From Streptomyces cyaneofuscatus (GTDB lineage: Bacteria > Actinomycetota > Actinomycetes > Streptomycetales > Streptomycetaceae), in the NCBI RefSeq assembly GCF_000718135.1, contig NZ_JOEM01000008.1:124001-188000 (forward strand): a stretch of DNA of 64,000 bases, given 5' to 3'. The notes beneath the pieces were generated by a model. It was not told where the DNA came from and searched no databases. It saw nothing but the letters and a program-made list of their open reading frames with translations. The first letter of the stretch is position 1, and every line of letters starts with the position of its first letter. The translations under genes were made by a program, and so were the position numbers. Of this stretch, positions 33,046 to 42,795 are shown piece by piece.

Positions 33046-33864
33046 ATGTCCCGTCGTCATCAGTTCTACGCGCGTCCGCTGCTGGCCACCGCGGCCGCCG
33101 TCGCCGTCCTCGCGGGCACCGCGGCAGCCGCGCCCGCCGACACCCCGCCCGACCGTCCCGCCACCCTCGCCGCGGCGCTCGACGACACGTACTACCAGGA
33201 CGCCCTCGGCAAGACCGGCACCGAGCTCAAGGCCGCGCTGCACACGATCATCAGCGACCAGACCAAGCTCTCCTACAGCCAGGTGTGGGACGCGCTCAAG
33301 GCCACCGACGAGGACCCCGCCAACTCCTCCAACGTGATCCTCCTCTACACCGGGCGCTCCCAGTCCAAGAACGACAACGGCGGCAACGCCGACCAGTGGA
33401 ACCGCGAGCACGTCTGGGCCAAGTCGCACGGCGACTTCGGTACGGCCACGGGCCCGGGCACCGACATCCACCATCTGCGCCCCGAGGACGTCTCGGTCAA
33501 CTCCGCCCGCGGCAACAAGGACTTCGACAACGGCGGCAGCCAACTGGGCGAGGCGCCCGGCAACTACACCGACGGCGACTCCTTCGAACCGCGCGACGCG
33601 GTCAAGGGCGACGTCGCCCGCATGATCCTCTACATGGCCGTGCGCTACGAGGGCAACGACTCCTTCGCCGACCTCGAACCCAACGACCAGGTGAACAACG
33701 GCTCCGCCCCGAAGATGGGCAAGCTGTCCGTGCTGAAGCAGTGGAGCCAGGAGGACCCGCCGGACGCCTTCGAGAAGCGCCGTAACGACGTGATATTCGA
33801 GCAGTTCCAGCACAACCGGAACCCGTTCATCGACCACCCCGAGTGGGTCGGGGCGATCTGGTAG
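33046..33864 (+). CDS. Secreted endonuclease I family nuclease
   Basis: A 272-aa preprotein. A Sec signal peptide (RR then LLATAAAVAVLAGTAAA, cleaved near residue 30 at AAAAPA) is followed by a mature nuclease. The core carries NREHVWAKSHG and DIHHLRPED, the His-metal motifs of the EndA/Vvn endonuclease I family, which degrade DNA and RNA non-specifically outside the cell. The ATG at 33046 has a GAGAGGA site upstream. The RR pair alone does not establish Tat export. The gene is followed 18 nt later by the convergent glutaminase gene. Confidence 0.9.
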   Translation: MSRRHQFYARPLLATAAAVAVLAGTAAAAPADTPPDRPATLAAALDDTYYQDALGKTGTELKAALHTIISDQTKLSYSQVWDALKATDEDPANSSNVILLYTGRSQSKNDNGGNADQWNREHVWAKSHGDFGTATGPGTDIHHLRPEDVSVNSARGNKDFDNGGSQLGEAPGNYTDGDSFEPRDAVKGDVARMILYMAVRYEGNDSFADLEPNDQVNNGSAPKMGKLSVLKQWSQEDPPDAFEKRRNDVIFEQFQHNRNPFIDHPEWVGAIW

Positions 33865-33882
33865 TCCCGGGCCCGGAAGAGA

Positions 33883-35235
33883 TCAGCCCTCCCCGGCCAG
33901 GGCCTTCGCCGTGCCCTCCACCGCGGCCTCGCGGGTCGCGTAGCGCGGCAGGTCCTGGCCGATGCCCTCCCGTACGACGTCCGGCGGGCCCAGCAGGTCG
34001 CGCGGGTCGACGACCGCCGCGCGCCTGCCGTCGGTGGAGAGCCGGGCGAGACCGGTGTGCAGCATCGACAGGGCGACCGAGTCGATGGCGGTCACGTCGT
34101 GCAGGTCCAGGACGACGGAGCCGCTCTGCTCGGGCCCCGACTCGTCCAGCGCGTACAGCACGCGTTCGGCCGCCGTGAAGTCGATGGCCCCCTGCGCCAC
34201 GACCACGCCGACCTTCTCGTGAAGGGCTCTCTCGTGGTCGGCCGAAGGGGCTGTCGGCAGGTCGTCGGCGGTGGTGACGAGGCTGACGGTGGAGCCGGGG
34301 AGCGCGGGGTTGAGCATCAGGTGGAGTCCGTACCGCTCCGAGAGCGCGCCGAGTGCGGCGTGGCCGCGTACCGACGTACCGGTGGTGTCCAGCGGCGGGC
34401 TGTAGGTGGCGACGCCGAAGCGGGCGGGGCCGACCGCGATGAGCCCGCCGGAGACCCCGCTCTTGGCGGGCAGCCCGATCCGCAGCAGCCACTCCCCCGA
34501 GCCGTCGTACATCCCGCAGGTGGCCATGACGGCGAGCACGCGCGCGGCGACCTCCGCGGAGACGACCTGGTCGCGGGTGACCGGGTTGACCCCGCCGTAC
34601 GCGAGTGTCGCGGCCATCGTCGCGAGGTCGACGGCGGTGACGCGTACCGCGCACTGGCGGAAGTACCGGTCGACCGCCAGGACCGGGTCGACGGGCAGGG
34701 TGCCGGTGGAGCGGATCAGGTACGCGAGCGCCCGGTTGCGGTCACCGGTCATGGACTCCGAGGCGAACACCTCCTCGTCCACGTCCAGCTCACGCCCGGC
34801 GAAGCGGCCGAGGCAGTGCAGGATGCGTTCGAAGGCGGGTTCGCCGGGGGTGTCGGGGATCAGGGCGGTGGTGACGATGGCACCGGCGTTGACCATGGCG
34901 TTGGCGGGCCGCCCGGTGTCGGGTTCCAGGCTGATGGCGTTGAACGCGTCGCCGCTCGGCTCGGCGCCCACCCACCGGCTCACCTCGTCGAGGCCGAGGA
35001 GGGAGAGCGCGAGGGCGTAGATGAACGGTTTGGAGACGGACTGGAGGGTGAAGGGGACCTCGGCCTCGCCCGCGCTGTAGCGGTGCCCGTCCATGCTGAC
35101 CAGGGCCAGCCCGAAGGCGTCCGGGTCGGCGAGGCCCAGCTGCGGGATGTAGTCGGCCGGCCGGCCGCCGGGCAGGTCGCCGAATTCGGCGCGCATCCTC
35201 TTGAGCGAGTCGGTCACCGCGTCGGAAGCACTCAT
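33883..35235 (-). CDS. glsA: Glutaminase A with C-terminal STAS domain
   Basis: 450 aa. Residues about 15-315 form the glutaminase (serine-dependent, beta-lactamase-like) domain. It has TLQSVSKPF holding the nucleophilic Ser and Lys, NAMVNAGAIV, and GLPAKSGVSGG near the end. It hydrolyses L-glutamine to glutamate and ammonia. Residues about 335-445 are a STAS (anti-anti-sigma-like) domain with the VVLDLHDVTAIDSVALSML core, where a Ser could be a phosphorylation site. This fusion recurs in actinobacteria and may make the enzyme responsive to a partner-switching signal. The start is the ATG at 35235. The gene lies 11 nt downstream of the lipoprotein gene and is probably in one unit with it. Confidence 0.93.
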   Translation of the reverse strand: MSASDAVTDSLKRMRAEFGDLPGGRPADYIPQLGLADPDAFGLALVSMDGHRYSAGEAEVPFTLQSVSKPFIYALALSLLGLDEVSRWVGAEPSGDAFNAISLEPDTGRPANAMVNAGAIVTTALIPDTPGEPAFERILHCLGRFAGRELDVDEEVFASESMTGDRNRALAYLIRSTGTLPVDPVLAVDRYFRQCAVRVTAVDLATMAATLAYGGVNPVTRDQVVSAEVAARVLAVMATCGMYDGSGEWLLRIGLPAKSGVSGGLIAVGPARFGVATYSPPLDTTGTSVRGHAALGALSERYGLHLMLNPALPGSTVSLVTTADDLPTAPSADHERALHEKVGVVVAQGAIDFTAAERVLYALDESGPEQSGSVVLDLHDVTAIDSVALSMLHTGLARLSTDGRRAAVVDPRDLLGPPDVVREGIGQDLPRYATREAAVEGTAKALAGEG

Positions 35236-35246
35236 CGCCGCGCCCC

Positions 35247-35843
35247 TCAGCCGCGCTCGGCCTGGGCGACCCGGGGGAAGGTCTTCACCCCGGCGGCCTT
35301 GCGGCTGTTGGCCTGGGCGTCGACCGTACGGCCCGGCGGGGCGTCCTCCACCCCGACGACCACCGTGTCGAGGACCTTGTCCTCCGCGTCGACGAACTCC
35401 ACCTTCACCGCGTAGAAGGCGGGTTCGTCCGTGGGGTTGGTGACCCGGACGCGCGCGCTGCGGACCTCCTCCGACGCGGCGACGGGCAGCCCGCTCACCG
35501 AGACTTCGGCGACCGCGTCGCCCCGGCCCTCGACGCCTTCGAGCCGCTTGGCGGCCTCCTGCCGGAGGCGTTCGGTCTCGGCGGAGACGGAGGCGGCGAA
35601 GCTCTGCTGGGTGCGCGGACTCTGCTGGGCGTCCGGGCTCTGCTGGGTGCCTGGGCTCTGCTCCTGGGACGGCGATTCCTCGTGCTCGGAATGGTCCGGC
35701 GTGAGCGTCCGCACGCTGCTTGAGGTGCCCTCGCTCGTGGTGTCGGAGTCGCAGGCCGCGGTGGTGGCGAGCAGGAGGGCGGCGGCCACGGCGGGGACCA
35801 GAACGCGGGCTCCGCGCGGGAAGGGATGCGCTTTCACGGACAT
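35247..35843 (-). CDS. Putative lipoprotein with a Gln/Ser-Pro repeat stalk
   Basis: About 198 aa. An N-terminal signal with lipobox LLLATTAAC predicts lipid attachment at Cys. A low-complexity stalk with short repeats (SPGTQQ, SPDAQQ, SPRTQQ) follows. The C-terminal domain (about 100-195) looks like a beta-sandwich (VRVTNPTDEPAFYAVKVEFVD) of the kind that follows secreted actinobacterial stalks. The start is uncertain: the ATG at 35843, a GTG two codons later, or a TTG at 35852. It directly precedes glsA on the same strand. The function is unknown. Confidence 0.75.
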   Translation of the reverse strand: MSVKAHPFPRGARVLVPAVAAALLLATTAACDSDTTSEGTSSSVRTLTPDHSEHEESPSQEQSPGTQQSPDAQQSPRTQQSFAASVSAETERLRQEAAKRLEGVEGRGDAVAEVSVSGLPVAASEEVRSARVRVTNPTDEPAFYAVKVEFVDAEDKVLDTVVVGVEDAPPGRTVDAQANSRKAAGVKTFPRVAQAERG

Positions 35844-35984
35844 TCCGTCCAATCGGGAGGCAAGAAGACGAAGACCACGAGAAGAATGATCACCAACTCG
35901 CCCATATTAGAATCAAACGGTATGAATTGACTCGTCGAAGCATCCGCTTCATACGGGAGCGGGTTCGAGCCCTGGGAGGGAACG

Positions 35985-37100
35985 ATGGACACGGACGCCC
36001 TGACCGCCGGCCTGTTGCGGGAGCTGCGGGCGACCCGGCCCTATCCGGCCCTGTCCCTGACCATGCCGACCCACCGGACGGCCCCGGACAACAACCAGGA
36101 CCCTGTGCGGCTGCGCAACCTGGTGGCGGAGGCGGGCAACCGCCTGGACGCCGATCCGCGGGTGAGCCGGGAGACGGCCGCCGCCATCAGGGCCGAACTG
36201 GAGCGGGCGGCCGACGAGGTGGACCCGCGCCGGGCCCTGGACTCGCTGGTCGTCCTGGCCACGGCGGACGAGCACCAGATCTGGCAGCTACCGCGCACCG
36301 CACCCGAACGGGTGGTGCTCAGCGACAGCTACCTCACCCGCAACCTGGTCGCCGCTAAGGCCCAGGCCCGTCCGTACTGGGCGCTCACCGTCGCCGCCGA
36401 CCACGCCACCCTGTGGAACGGCACGGACGGCGGCATCGAGGTGCGGGAGACCGGCGGGTTCCCCCTGACCGCGCCGAAGGAGGCGCCCAACCCGCAGCGT
36501 GAGGAGCGGATCGGGGACACCCCGAGCACGTTCGCCTACGAGGACACGCGGAACTTCTTCCGTACCGTCGACCAGAAGCTGCGCGCCGTGCTGGCCACCG
36601 ACCCGCGTCCGCTGTACGTGATGGGGCTGCCGCCCGCCCTCTCCCTGCTGGACGAGGTCGGTGAGGGATCGAAGGCGGCCGTCGGACGCGTCGCCAAGGG
36701 CGCGCCGGCCGACCTGCCGCCCGCCGAGGTCCTCAAGGAGCTGCGGCCCGCGCTGGAGGAAGGGGCCCGGCAGGCCACGGCCGACGTGGAGCGGCGCCTC
36801 GACAACGCGCGCAGCGCCCACGCGTTCGCCGCCGGGCTCGACGAGGTGTGGGCCGCCGTCCGGGAGGGCCGGGTGGGGCTGGTCGCGGTGGAGGAGCACT
36901 TCCAGACCACCGTCCGGGTGACCGACGGGCACTTGGAGCCGGTCCCCGAGGGGACCACGCAGTCGGACGACCCGGAGGTCCGCGAGGACATCGTGGACGA
37001 GCTGATCGAGGCGGCGCTGGACGGCGGGGCCGATGTGGTGTTCGTCGAGGACGACTCGCTGGCCGGGCACGGGCGGATCGCGGCGGCGCTGCGGTTCTGA
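35985..37100 (+). CDS. baeRF (bacterial archaeo-eukaryotic release factor-like) family protein
   Basis: A 371-aa cytosolic protein with the layout of bacterial eRF1-like (baeRF) proteins. It has an N-terminal domain with LSLTMPTHRTAPDNNQDPVR, a central RNase-H-like fold (YWALTVAADHATLWNGTDGG) and a C-terminal domain with RVGLVAVEEHF and a VDELIEAALDGGADVVFVED helix-strand like the L7Ae-type region. The family has been proposed, mainly from sequence analysis, to act on ribosomes or tRNA; its reaction is not established. The ATG at 35985 is preceded by GGGAGGGAA. Confidence 0.75.
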   Translation: MDTDALTAGLLRELRATRPYPALSLTMPTHRTAPDNNQDPVRLRNLVAEAGNRLDADPRVSRETAAAIRAELERAADEVDPRRALDSLVVLATADEHQIWQLPRTAPERVVLSDSYLTRNLVAAKAQARPYWALTVAADHATLWNGTDGGIEVRETGGFPLTAPKEAPNPQREERIGDTPSTFAYEDTRNFFRTVDQKLRAVLATDPRPLYVMGLPPALSLLDEVGEGSKAAVGRVAKGAPADLPPAEVLKELRPALEEGARQATADVERRLDNARSAHAFAAGLDEVWAAVREGRVGLVAVEEHFQTTVRVTDGHLEPVPEGTTQSDDPEVREDIVDELIEAALDGGADVVFVEDDSLAGHGRIAAALRF

Positions 37101-37151
37101 GTCTCTGTGCGCGGGCGAGGGCGGCCGGCCGGAGCCACCTCAGCGGGCCCC

Positions 37152-38111
37152 TCACCCGATGCGGCGGACCGGCTCCCCGTCGAGGAACGCCCGGATGTTC
37201 TCGACCGCCTGGCCGTAGTACGTCGCGTAGTTGGCACGCGAGACGTACCCCAGGTGCGGGGTGGCCAGCAGCCGCGGGGCGGTGCGCATCGGGTGGCCGG
37301 CCGGGAGGGGTTCGGTGTCGAACACGTCGATCCCGGCGCCCGCGATGGTCCCGGCGTGCAGGGCGGCGAGCAGGGCGTCCTGGTCGACGATGGCGGCCCG
37401 GCTGGTGTTGACCAGGTAGGCGGTGGGGCGCATCCGGGCCAGCTCGGCGGCGCCGATGAGCCCCCGGGTGCGCTCGCTCAACGCCAGGTGTACGGAGACG
37501 AAGTCGGCGGCCTCCAGCAGCTCTTCCCTGGACGCGGCGAGCGCGGTGCCGACCTCCTTCGTCCGGTCCTCCGTGAGGTTCTGGCTCCAGGCCACCACCT
37601 CCATGCCGAAGGCCCGGCCCACCTGGGCGACCCGGCTGCCGATCTTGCCCAGGCCCAGCAGGCCGAGCGTCCGGCCGTGCAGGTCGGCTCCCAGGGTGGA
37701 CTGCCAAGGCCCTTCCGCGCGGAGGCCGTTGGCCTCGGGGACGATGGAGCGGGCCAGGCCCAGCAGCAGGGCCCAGGTGAGTTCGACCGGCGGGGTGGAG
37801 GAGCTGGCGGTGCCGCAGACGATGACGCCGTGCTGCTCGGCGGCGGCGAAGTCGATCACGGAGTTGCGCATGCCGGAGGCGATCAGCAGCCGGAGCTGGG
37901 GCAGGCGCGCGAACACCTCCGCCGGGAACGGGACCCGTTCCCGCAGGGTGACGACGATGTCGAACTCCGCTAGGGCGGCGGCGACTTCCTCTGTACTGCC
38001 CAGGTGTTCGGTGAAGGTGACGACGTCCACGTCGGCGGTGACGGACGACCAGTCGGCGACGGTGGTGGCGGCGGACTGGAAGTCCTCGATCACGGCGCAA
38101 CGCAGCTTCAT
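37152..38111 (-). CDS. D-2-hydroxyacid dehydrogenase family protein
   Basis: 319 aa. An N-terminal substrate domain is followed by a Rossmann domain with GLLGLGKIGSRVA. The catalytic residues fit the family: Arg in VNTSRAAIVD, Glu in DVFDTEPLP and His in LATPHLGYVS. It should reduce a 2-oxoacid with NAD(P)H or act in the reverse direction. The exact substrate (glycerate, glyoxylate, lactate and others) cannot be told from sequence. The start is the ATG at 38111. The downstream gene is convergent. Confidence 0.9.
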   Translation of the reverse strand: MKLRCAVIEDFQSAATTVADWSSVTADVDVVTFTEHLGSTEEVAAALAEFDIVVTLRERVPFPAEVFARLPQLRLLIASGMRNSVIDFAAAEQHGVIVCGTASSSTPPVELTWALLLGLARSIVPEANGLRAEGPWQSTLGADLHGRTLGLLGLGKIGSRVAQVGRAFGMEVVAWSQNLTEDRTKEVGTALAASREELLEAADFVSVHLALSERTRGLIGAAELARMRPTAYLVNTSRAAIVDQDALLAALHAGTIAGAGIDVFDTEPLPAGHPMRTAPRLLATPHLGYVSRANYATYYGQAVENIRAFLDGEPVRRIG

Positions 38112-38176
38112 GGGGGTCTCCGGCGGGACGGGGTCAGGCGGACACCCCCATGATCACCCCGACTGCCTCGACCGCC

Positions 38177-40555
38177 TCAGCCGCCCCAGCTCCACTCCTC
38201 CACCTCGGGCAGGTCGACGCCGTGCTCGCGGATCCAGGCGTGGTGGCGGGTGCGGACATCGGCCATCGCCTGGCGTACGGCGACCGCGCGGACGCCGAGC
38301 CCCGGCACCCGGTCGATGACGTCCATGACCAGCCGGTAGCGGTCCAGGTCGTTGCGGACCACCATGTCGAACGGCGTGGTCGTGGTGCCCTCCTCCTTGT
38401 AGCCGCGCACATGCAGGTTGGCGTGGCCGGTCCGGCGGTAGGCGAGCCGGTGGATCAGCCAGGGATAGCCGTGGTACGCGAAGATCACCGGCTTGTCGCG
38501 GGTGAACAGGGCATCGTACTCGGCGTCCGTCATCCCGTGCGGATGCTCCCCGTGCGGCAGCATGCGGGCGATGTCGACGACGTTGACCACCCGTACGGCC
38601 AGCTCCGGCAGATGGCGGCGGAGCAGGTCGGCAGCGGCCAGCACCTCCTGGGTGGGGACGTCCCCCGCGCAGCCGAGCACCACGTCCGGCTCGCGACTGC
38701 CGTCCTCGGTCCCGGCCCACTCCCACGCCCCGGCCCCGCGGGCGCAGTGGGCGCGGGCCTCCTCCATCGTGAGCCAGTCGAACGTCGGCTGCTTGCCCGC
38801 CACGATGACGTTGACGTAGTCCCGGCTGCGCAGCGCGTGGTCGGCCACGGAGAGCAGGGTGTTGGCGTCCGGCGGCAGATAGACCCGGACGACCTCGGGG
38901 CTCTTGTTCAGGATGTGGTCGACGAACCCGGGGTCCTGGTGCGAGAAGCCGTTGTGGTCCTGGCGCCAGACGTGCGAGGTGAGCAGGTAGTTGAGGGAGG
39001 CGATGGGGCGCCGCCAGGGCAGCCGGCGCGAGGTGCGCAGCCACTTGATGTGCTGGTTGACCATCGAGTCGACGATGTGGGCGAACGCCTCGTAGCTGGA
39101 GAAGAGCCCGTGCCGGCCGGTGAGGAGGTACCCCTCCAGCCAGCCCTGGCAGAGGTGCTCGGAGAGCACCTCCATCACCCGGCCGTCGCGGGCGAGGTGC
39201 TCGTCGGTGGGCAGGGTCCGCGCCTGCCAGGCCTTGCCGGTGGAGCGGTAGAGGTCCTGGAGCCGGTTGGAGGCGGTCTCGTCGGGGCCGACCACCCGGA
39301 AGTCCCGGCGCTCGGCCGTCGCGGCCATGATGTCGGCCAGGAGTCCGCCGAGCACCTGGGTCGGCGAGTGGGCGGCGGAGCCCGGCTTGTCGACGCGTAC
39401 GGCGTGGTCCTCCAGGGCGGGGACCGGCAGGTCACGCAGGAGCAGGCCGCCGTTGGCGTACGGGGTCGAGCCGAGCCGAGCCGTCCCCTCGGGGACGCAG
39501 GCGAGGACCTGCTCGGTGGGGCGGCCGTCGGCGTCGAACAGTTCCTCGGGGCGGTAGGAGCGCAGCCAGGCCTCCAGCTGCCGCAGGTGCTCCGGGTTGT
39601 CCCGGACTCCGGAGAGCGGGACCTGGTGGGAGCGCCAGGTGTTCTCGACGGGCAGGCCGTCGACCTCCTTCGGCCCGGTCCAGCCCTTGGGGGTGCGCAG
39701 CACGATCATGGGCCAGAGGGGGCGCTCGGCCGCCCCCTCCTCGCGGGCCGCGCGCTGGTGAGCGGCGATCCGCTCCACGGCGGTGTCCATCGCGGCGGCC
39801 ATCGCCCGGTGGACGGTGGCCGGGTCGTCGCCGGTGACGTACAGCGGGTCGTGGCCGTAGCCGCGCAGGAGCTGGTCGAGCTCGTCCTCGGGGAGCCGGG
39901 CCAGGACGGTGGGGTTGGCGATCTTGTAGCCGTTGAGGTGGAGGACCGGCAGGACGGCCCCGTCGTGGACCGGGTCGAGGAACTTGTTGGCGTGCCAGGA
40001 GGCGGCGAGCGGTCCGGTCTCCGCCTCGCCGTCGCCGATCACGCAGGTGACCAGCAGATTCGGGTGGTCGAACGCGGCCCCGTAGGCGTGGGTGAGGGCG
40101 TAGCCCAGTTCGCCGCCCTCGTGGATGGAGCCGGGCGTCTCCGGCGCGACGTGGCTCGGCACCCCGCCGGGGAAGGAGAACTGCTTGAAGAGCCGGCCCA
40201 TGCCCTCGGTGGTGCGGGGCACGTCGGGATAGGTCTCGGAGTAGCTCCCCTCCAGCCAGGCGTTGGCGAGGACGGCCGGACCGCCGTGGCCGGGGCCCCA
40301 GACGCAGAGCGCCTCGATACCCCGGTCCTTGACGACGCGGTTGAGGTGGGTGTGGACGAGGTTGAGCCCTGGTGAGGTGCCCCAGTGGCCGAGCAGCCGC
40401 GGCTTGATGTCCTCGGGGGTGAGCGGCCGGGTGAGGAGGGGGTTGGCCATCAGGTAGATCTGGCCGACGGCGAGGTAGTTGGCGGCGCGCCAGTGCGCGT
40501 CGAGCGCGGCAAGTTCCTCGTCGGAGAGTGCGGACGGAGTGTGGGTGTCGCTCAC
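38177..40555 (-). CDS. xfp: Phosphoketolase (xylulose-5-phosphate/fructose-6-phosphate)
   Basis: A 792-aa thiamine-diphosphate enzyme of full family length. Recognisable blocks include [38 protein letters not shown], the ThDP-binding [17 protein letters not shown], and a C-terminal [18 protein letters not shown]. It cleaves xylulose 5-phosphate or fructose 6-phosphate to acetyl phosphate and an aldose phosphate. The GTG start at 40555 has GAGGAG upstream. It lies 45 nt downstream of the aldehyde dehydrogenase gene on the same strand and may share its transcript. Confidence 0.96.
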   Translation of the reverse strand: MSDTHTPSALSDEELAALDAHWRAANYLAVGQIYLMANPLLTRPLTPEDIKPRLLGHWGTSPGLNLVHTHLNRVVKDRGIEALCVWGPGHGGPAVLANAWLEGSYSETYPDVPRTTEGMGRLFKQFSFPGGVPSHVAPETPGSIHEGGELGYALTHAYGAAFDHPNLLVTCVIGDGEAETGPLAASWHANKFLDPVHDGAVLPVLHLNGYKIANPTVLARLPEDELDQLLRGYGHDPLYVTGDDPATVHRAMAAAMDTAVERIAAHQRAAREEGAAERPLWPMIVLRTPKGWTGPKEVDGLPVENTWRSHQVPLSGVRDNPEHLRQLEAWLRSYRPEELFDADGRPTEQVLACVPEGTARLGSTPYANGGLLLRDLPVPALEDHAVRVDKPGSAAHSPTQVLGGLLADIMAATAERRDFRVVGPDETASNRLQDLYRSTGKAWQARTLPTDEHLARDGRVMEVLSEHLCQGWLEGYLLTGRHGLFSSYEAFAHIVDSMVNQHIKWLRTSRRLPWRRPIASLNYLLTSHVWRQDHNGFSHQDPGFVDHILNKSPEVVRVYLPPDANTLLSVADHALRSRDYVNVIVAGKQPTFDWLTMEEARAHCARGAGAWEWAGTEDGSREPDVVLGCAGDVPTQEVLAAADLLRRHLPELAVRVVNVVDIARMLPHGEHPHGMTDAEYDALFTRDKPVIFAYHGYPWLIHRLAYRRTGHANLHVRGYKEEGTTTTPFDMVVRNDLDRYRLVMDVIDRVPGLGVRAVAVRQAMADVRTRHHAWIREHGVDLPEVEEWSWGG

Positions 40556-40600
40556 GGAGCGGGTCTCCTCGTGGAGTGGGAGAAACAGGGAGGGGCCGCG

Positions 40601-42013
40601 TCAGGACTTCTCGGGGCCGTACCAGAGCGTGGTCGCGTTGCAGAACTCGCGGATGCCGTGCCCGGCCAGCTCCCGCCCGTAACCGGAGCGCTTGATCCCG
40701 CCGAAGGGGAGGGCCGGGTGCGAGGCGGTCATCCCGTTGAAGAAGACCCCGCCCGCCTCCAGGTCGCGGGCGCACCGCTCCTGCTCCCCCGCATCCCGCG
40801 TCCACACGTTGGAACTCAGCCCGAACGGCGTGTCGTTGGCCAGGTGGACGGCCTCGTCGAGGTCGGCGACCCGGTAGAGGGTGGCGACCGGGCCGAAGGT
40901 CTCCTCGCGGTGGATGCGCATGGCGGGGGTGATCCCGGCGAGCACGGTCGGGCTGTAGAACCAGCCGTTCTCCAGGCCGCCGCCGAGCTTGTCGGGCCGG
41001 CCGCCGCCGCACAGGACGGTGGCGCCGCGCTCCACGGCGTCGTCGACCAGCTCCTCCAGGTCCGTGCGGCCCTGTTCGCTGGAGAGGGGCCCGATGTCGG
41101 TGGACTCCTCCAGCGGGTCGCCGACGGTGAGGGCCCGCATCCCCGCGGTGAAGTGCTCGGCGAACGTGTCGTACACATCGGCGTGGACGATGAACCGCTT
41201 GGCCGCGATACAGGACTGGCCGTTGTTCTGGACGCGCGCCGTCACCGCCGTGGCCGCGGCCTTCTCGACGTCGGCCGAGGGCAGCACGACAAACGGGTCG
41301 CTGCCGCCCAGCTCCAGCACGGTCTTCTTGACCTCGTCACCGGCGGTGGAGGCGACGGCGCGGCCCGCCGGTTCGCTGCCGGTGAGGGTGGCCGCCGCGA
41401 CCCGGGGGTCACGCAGGACGGCGTCGACGGCGCCCGAGCCGATCAGCAGCGTACGGAAGCAGCCCGCCGGGAATCCGGCCCGGTGGAAGAGGTCCTCCAG
41501 GTACAGCGCGGTCTGCGGCACGTTCGAGGCGTGCTTGAGGAGGCCGACGTTGCCCGCCATCAACGCGGGAGCGGCGAAGCGGATCACCTGCCAGAGGGGG
41601 AAGTTCCACGGCATCACGGCGAGGACGACACCCAGCGGCCGGTAGCGGACCAGGGCGCGCGAGGCACCGGAGTCCGTCACGTCGGCGGGGTCCGGGTGCT
41701 CGTCGGCGAGCAGGCGCCCGGCGTTGGCCGCGTACCAGCGCATCGCCTTGGCGCACTTGGCCGCCTCGGCGCGGGCCGCCGTGACCGGCTTGCCCATTTC
41801 GAGGGTCATCGTGCGGGCGATGGCGTCGCGGTCCTCGTCCAGCAGGTCGGCGGCCCGGTTCAGCCAGGCGGCGCGCTGCTCGAAGGGGGTGGTGCGGTAC
41901 TGCTGGAAGGTGGTGTGGGCGGCGGCGATCCTGCGCTCGGTCTCCTCCTCGCCGAGGGCGTCGTAGGACCTGATCAGTTCGCCGTTCGCGGGGTTGACCG
42001 TCGCGATGGGCAT
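40601..42013 (-). CDS. NADP-dependent succinate-semialdehyde dehydrogenase-like aldehyde dehydrogenase
   Basis: A 470-aa aldehyde dehydrogenase fold. It has VMPWNFPLWQV (cofactor-site Asn), the catalytic Glu in VLELGGSDPFVV, the nucleophilic Cys in NNGQSCIAAKR, and EETFGPVATLYRV near the end. Strong similarity of layout to GabD-type enzymes suggests oxidation of succinate semialdehyde or a related aldehyde. The start is set at the ATG at 42013 with a clear AAGGAGG site. The phosphoketolase gene follows 45 nt downstream. Confidence 0.88.
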   Translation of the reverse strand: MPIATVNPANGELIRSYDALGEEETERRIAAAHTTFQQYRTTPFEQRAAWLNRAADLLDEDRDAIARTMTLEMGKPVTAARAEAAKCAKAMRWYAANAGRLLADEHPDPADVTDSGASRALVRYRPLGVVLAVMPWNFPLWQVIRFAAPALMAGNVGLLKHASNVPQTALYLEDLFHRAGFPAGCFRTLLIGSGAVDAVLRDPRVAAATLTGSEPAGRAVASTAGDEVKKTVLELGGSDPFVVLPSADVEKAAATAVTARVQNNGQSCIAAKRFIVHADVYDTFAEHFTAGMRALTVGDPLEESTDIGPLSSEQGRTDLEELVDDAVERGATVLCGGGRPDKLGGGLENGWFYSPTVLAGITPAMRIHREETFGPVATLYRVADLDEAVHLANDTPFGLSSNVWTRDAGEQERCARDLEAGGVFFNGMTASHPALPFGGIKRSGYGRELAGHGIREFCNATTLWYGPEKS

Positions 42014-42165
42014 GGCAGTGGCCTCCTTGCATCGGTACTTCGACGGTGCCGCGCCACGTGGTCGGGCGCAACGCGGCCCCTTCCGCACGTACCCGGCCGA
42101 CGCGGATCATGCGTGCCGGGTGGGGCACGTTCCGCGTCGGCCGGGGTGTGCGAGCTGTCGGAGAT

Positions 42166-42624
42166 CTACACGAGTGCCGCGAGCGGGGCTCGGCGCGACT
42201 CGCCCGCGCCGGGCAGCGGCGGGGACGGCAGCAGTCGCGCGGCCTGCGGCGCCTGGGCGTAGCGGGTGAACCAGACCACTTTGCCGTCCGTGGTCCGGCA
42301 GGTGCCCCAGCTGTCGCTGAGGGCCATCACCCGGCTCAGTCCGCCGCCGGACGGCAGCAGCCGTGGCATCCGGGCACTGTTGTCGGCGACCGACACGGTG
42401 ACGTGCCGGCCGGTCCAGCGGAGTTCGAGGACGCACGTGTTGGCGTCGCCGACATGCCGGTGGACATTGGTCAGGAGTTCGTCCATGGCCCGGCACACCG
42501 GCCGGACCTGGAGTTCGAGACTCCAGTGACGAAGGTGCGCGGCGACGATGCGCCGCACCTGGGAAACGCGCTCTGCCGACACCTGCAGTTCGACCGAATA
42601 GTGCCGGTCGAGTGGAACGGTCAT
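42166..42624 (-). CDS. Anti-sigma-factor-type ATP-binding protein (HATPase)
   Basis: 152 aa with the RsbW/SpoIIAB-like histidine-kinase ATPase fold: the N box is MDELLTNVHRHV and the G1-like box is VADNSARMPRL, then GGGLSRVMALSD. There is no dimerisation or sensor domain. Dozens of such proteins occur in streptomycetes and may phosphorylate an anti-anti-sigma factor. The ATG at 42624 follows GAGGAG. No partner gene (sigma factor or STAS) is adjacent. Confidence 0.88.
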   Translation of the reverse strand: MTVPLDRHYSVELQVSAERVSQVRRIVAAHLRHWSLELQVRPVCRAMDELLTNVHRHVGDANTCVLELRWTGRHVTVSVADNSARMPRLLPSGGGLSRVMALSDSWGTCRTTDGKVVWFTRYAQAPQAARLLPSPPLPGAGESRRAPLAALV

Positions 42625-42795
42625 CGTCGAGGCTCCTCACCGCGAGGCCCACATGCTTCACCCCGTCGTACCGACGACCCCCGAACACGAAGCGTGAGCA
42701 CCAATCACTTCTGGGTCACTCAACAGGGTGACTCGGGTGTGCCGTCCCCGCAACAGATGAGCTGTCGGCCCTGGTAAGGGGCGTCCGGCCGGTCG

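Noticed and set aside
35853..35984. GTATGAA/TTCATAC inverted repeat before the baeRF gene (35920 and 35948)
   Set aside because: Only 7 bp with a 21-nt spacer and no known operator match; it could be chance in an AT-rich promoter.
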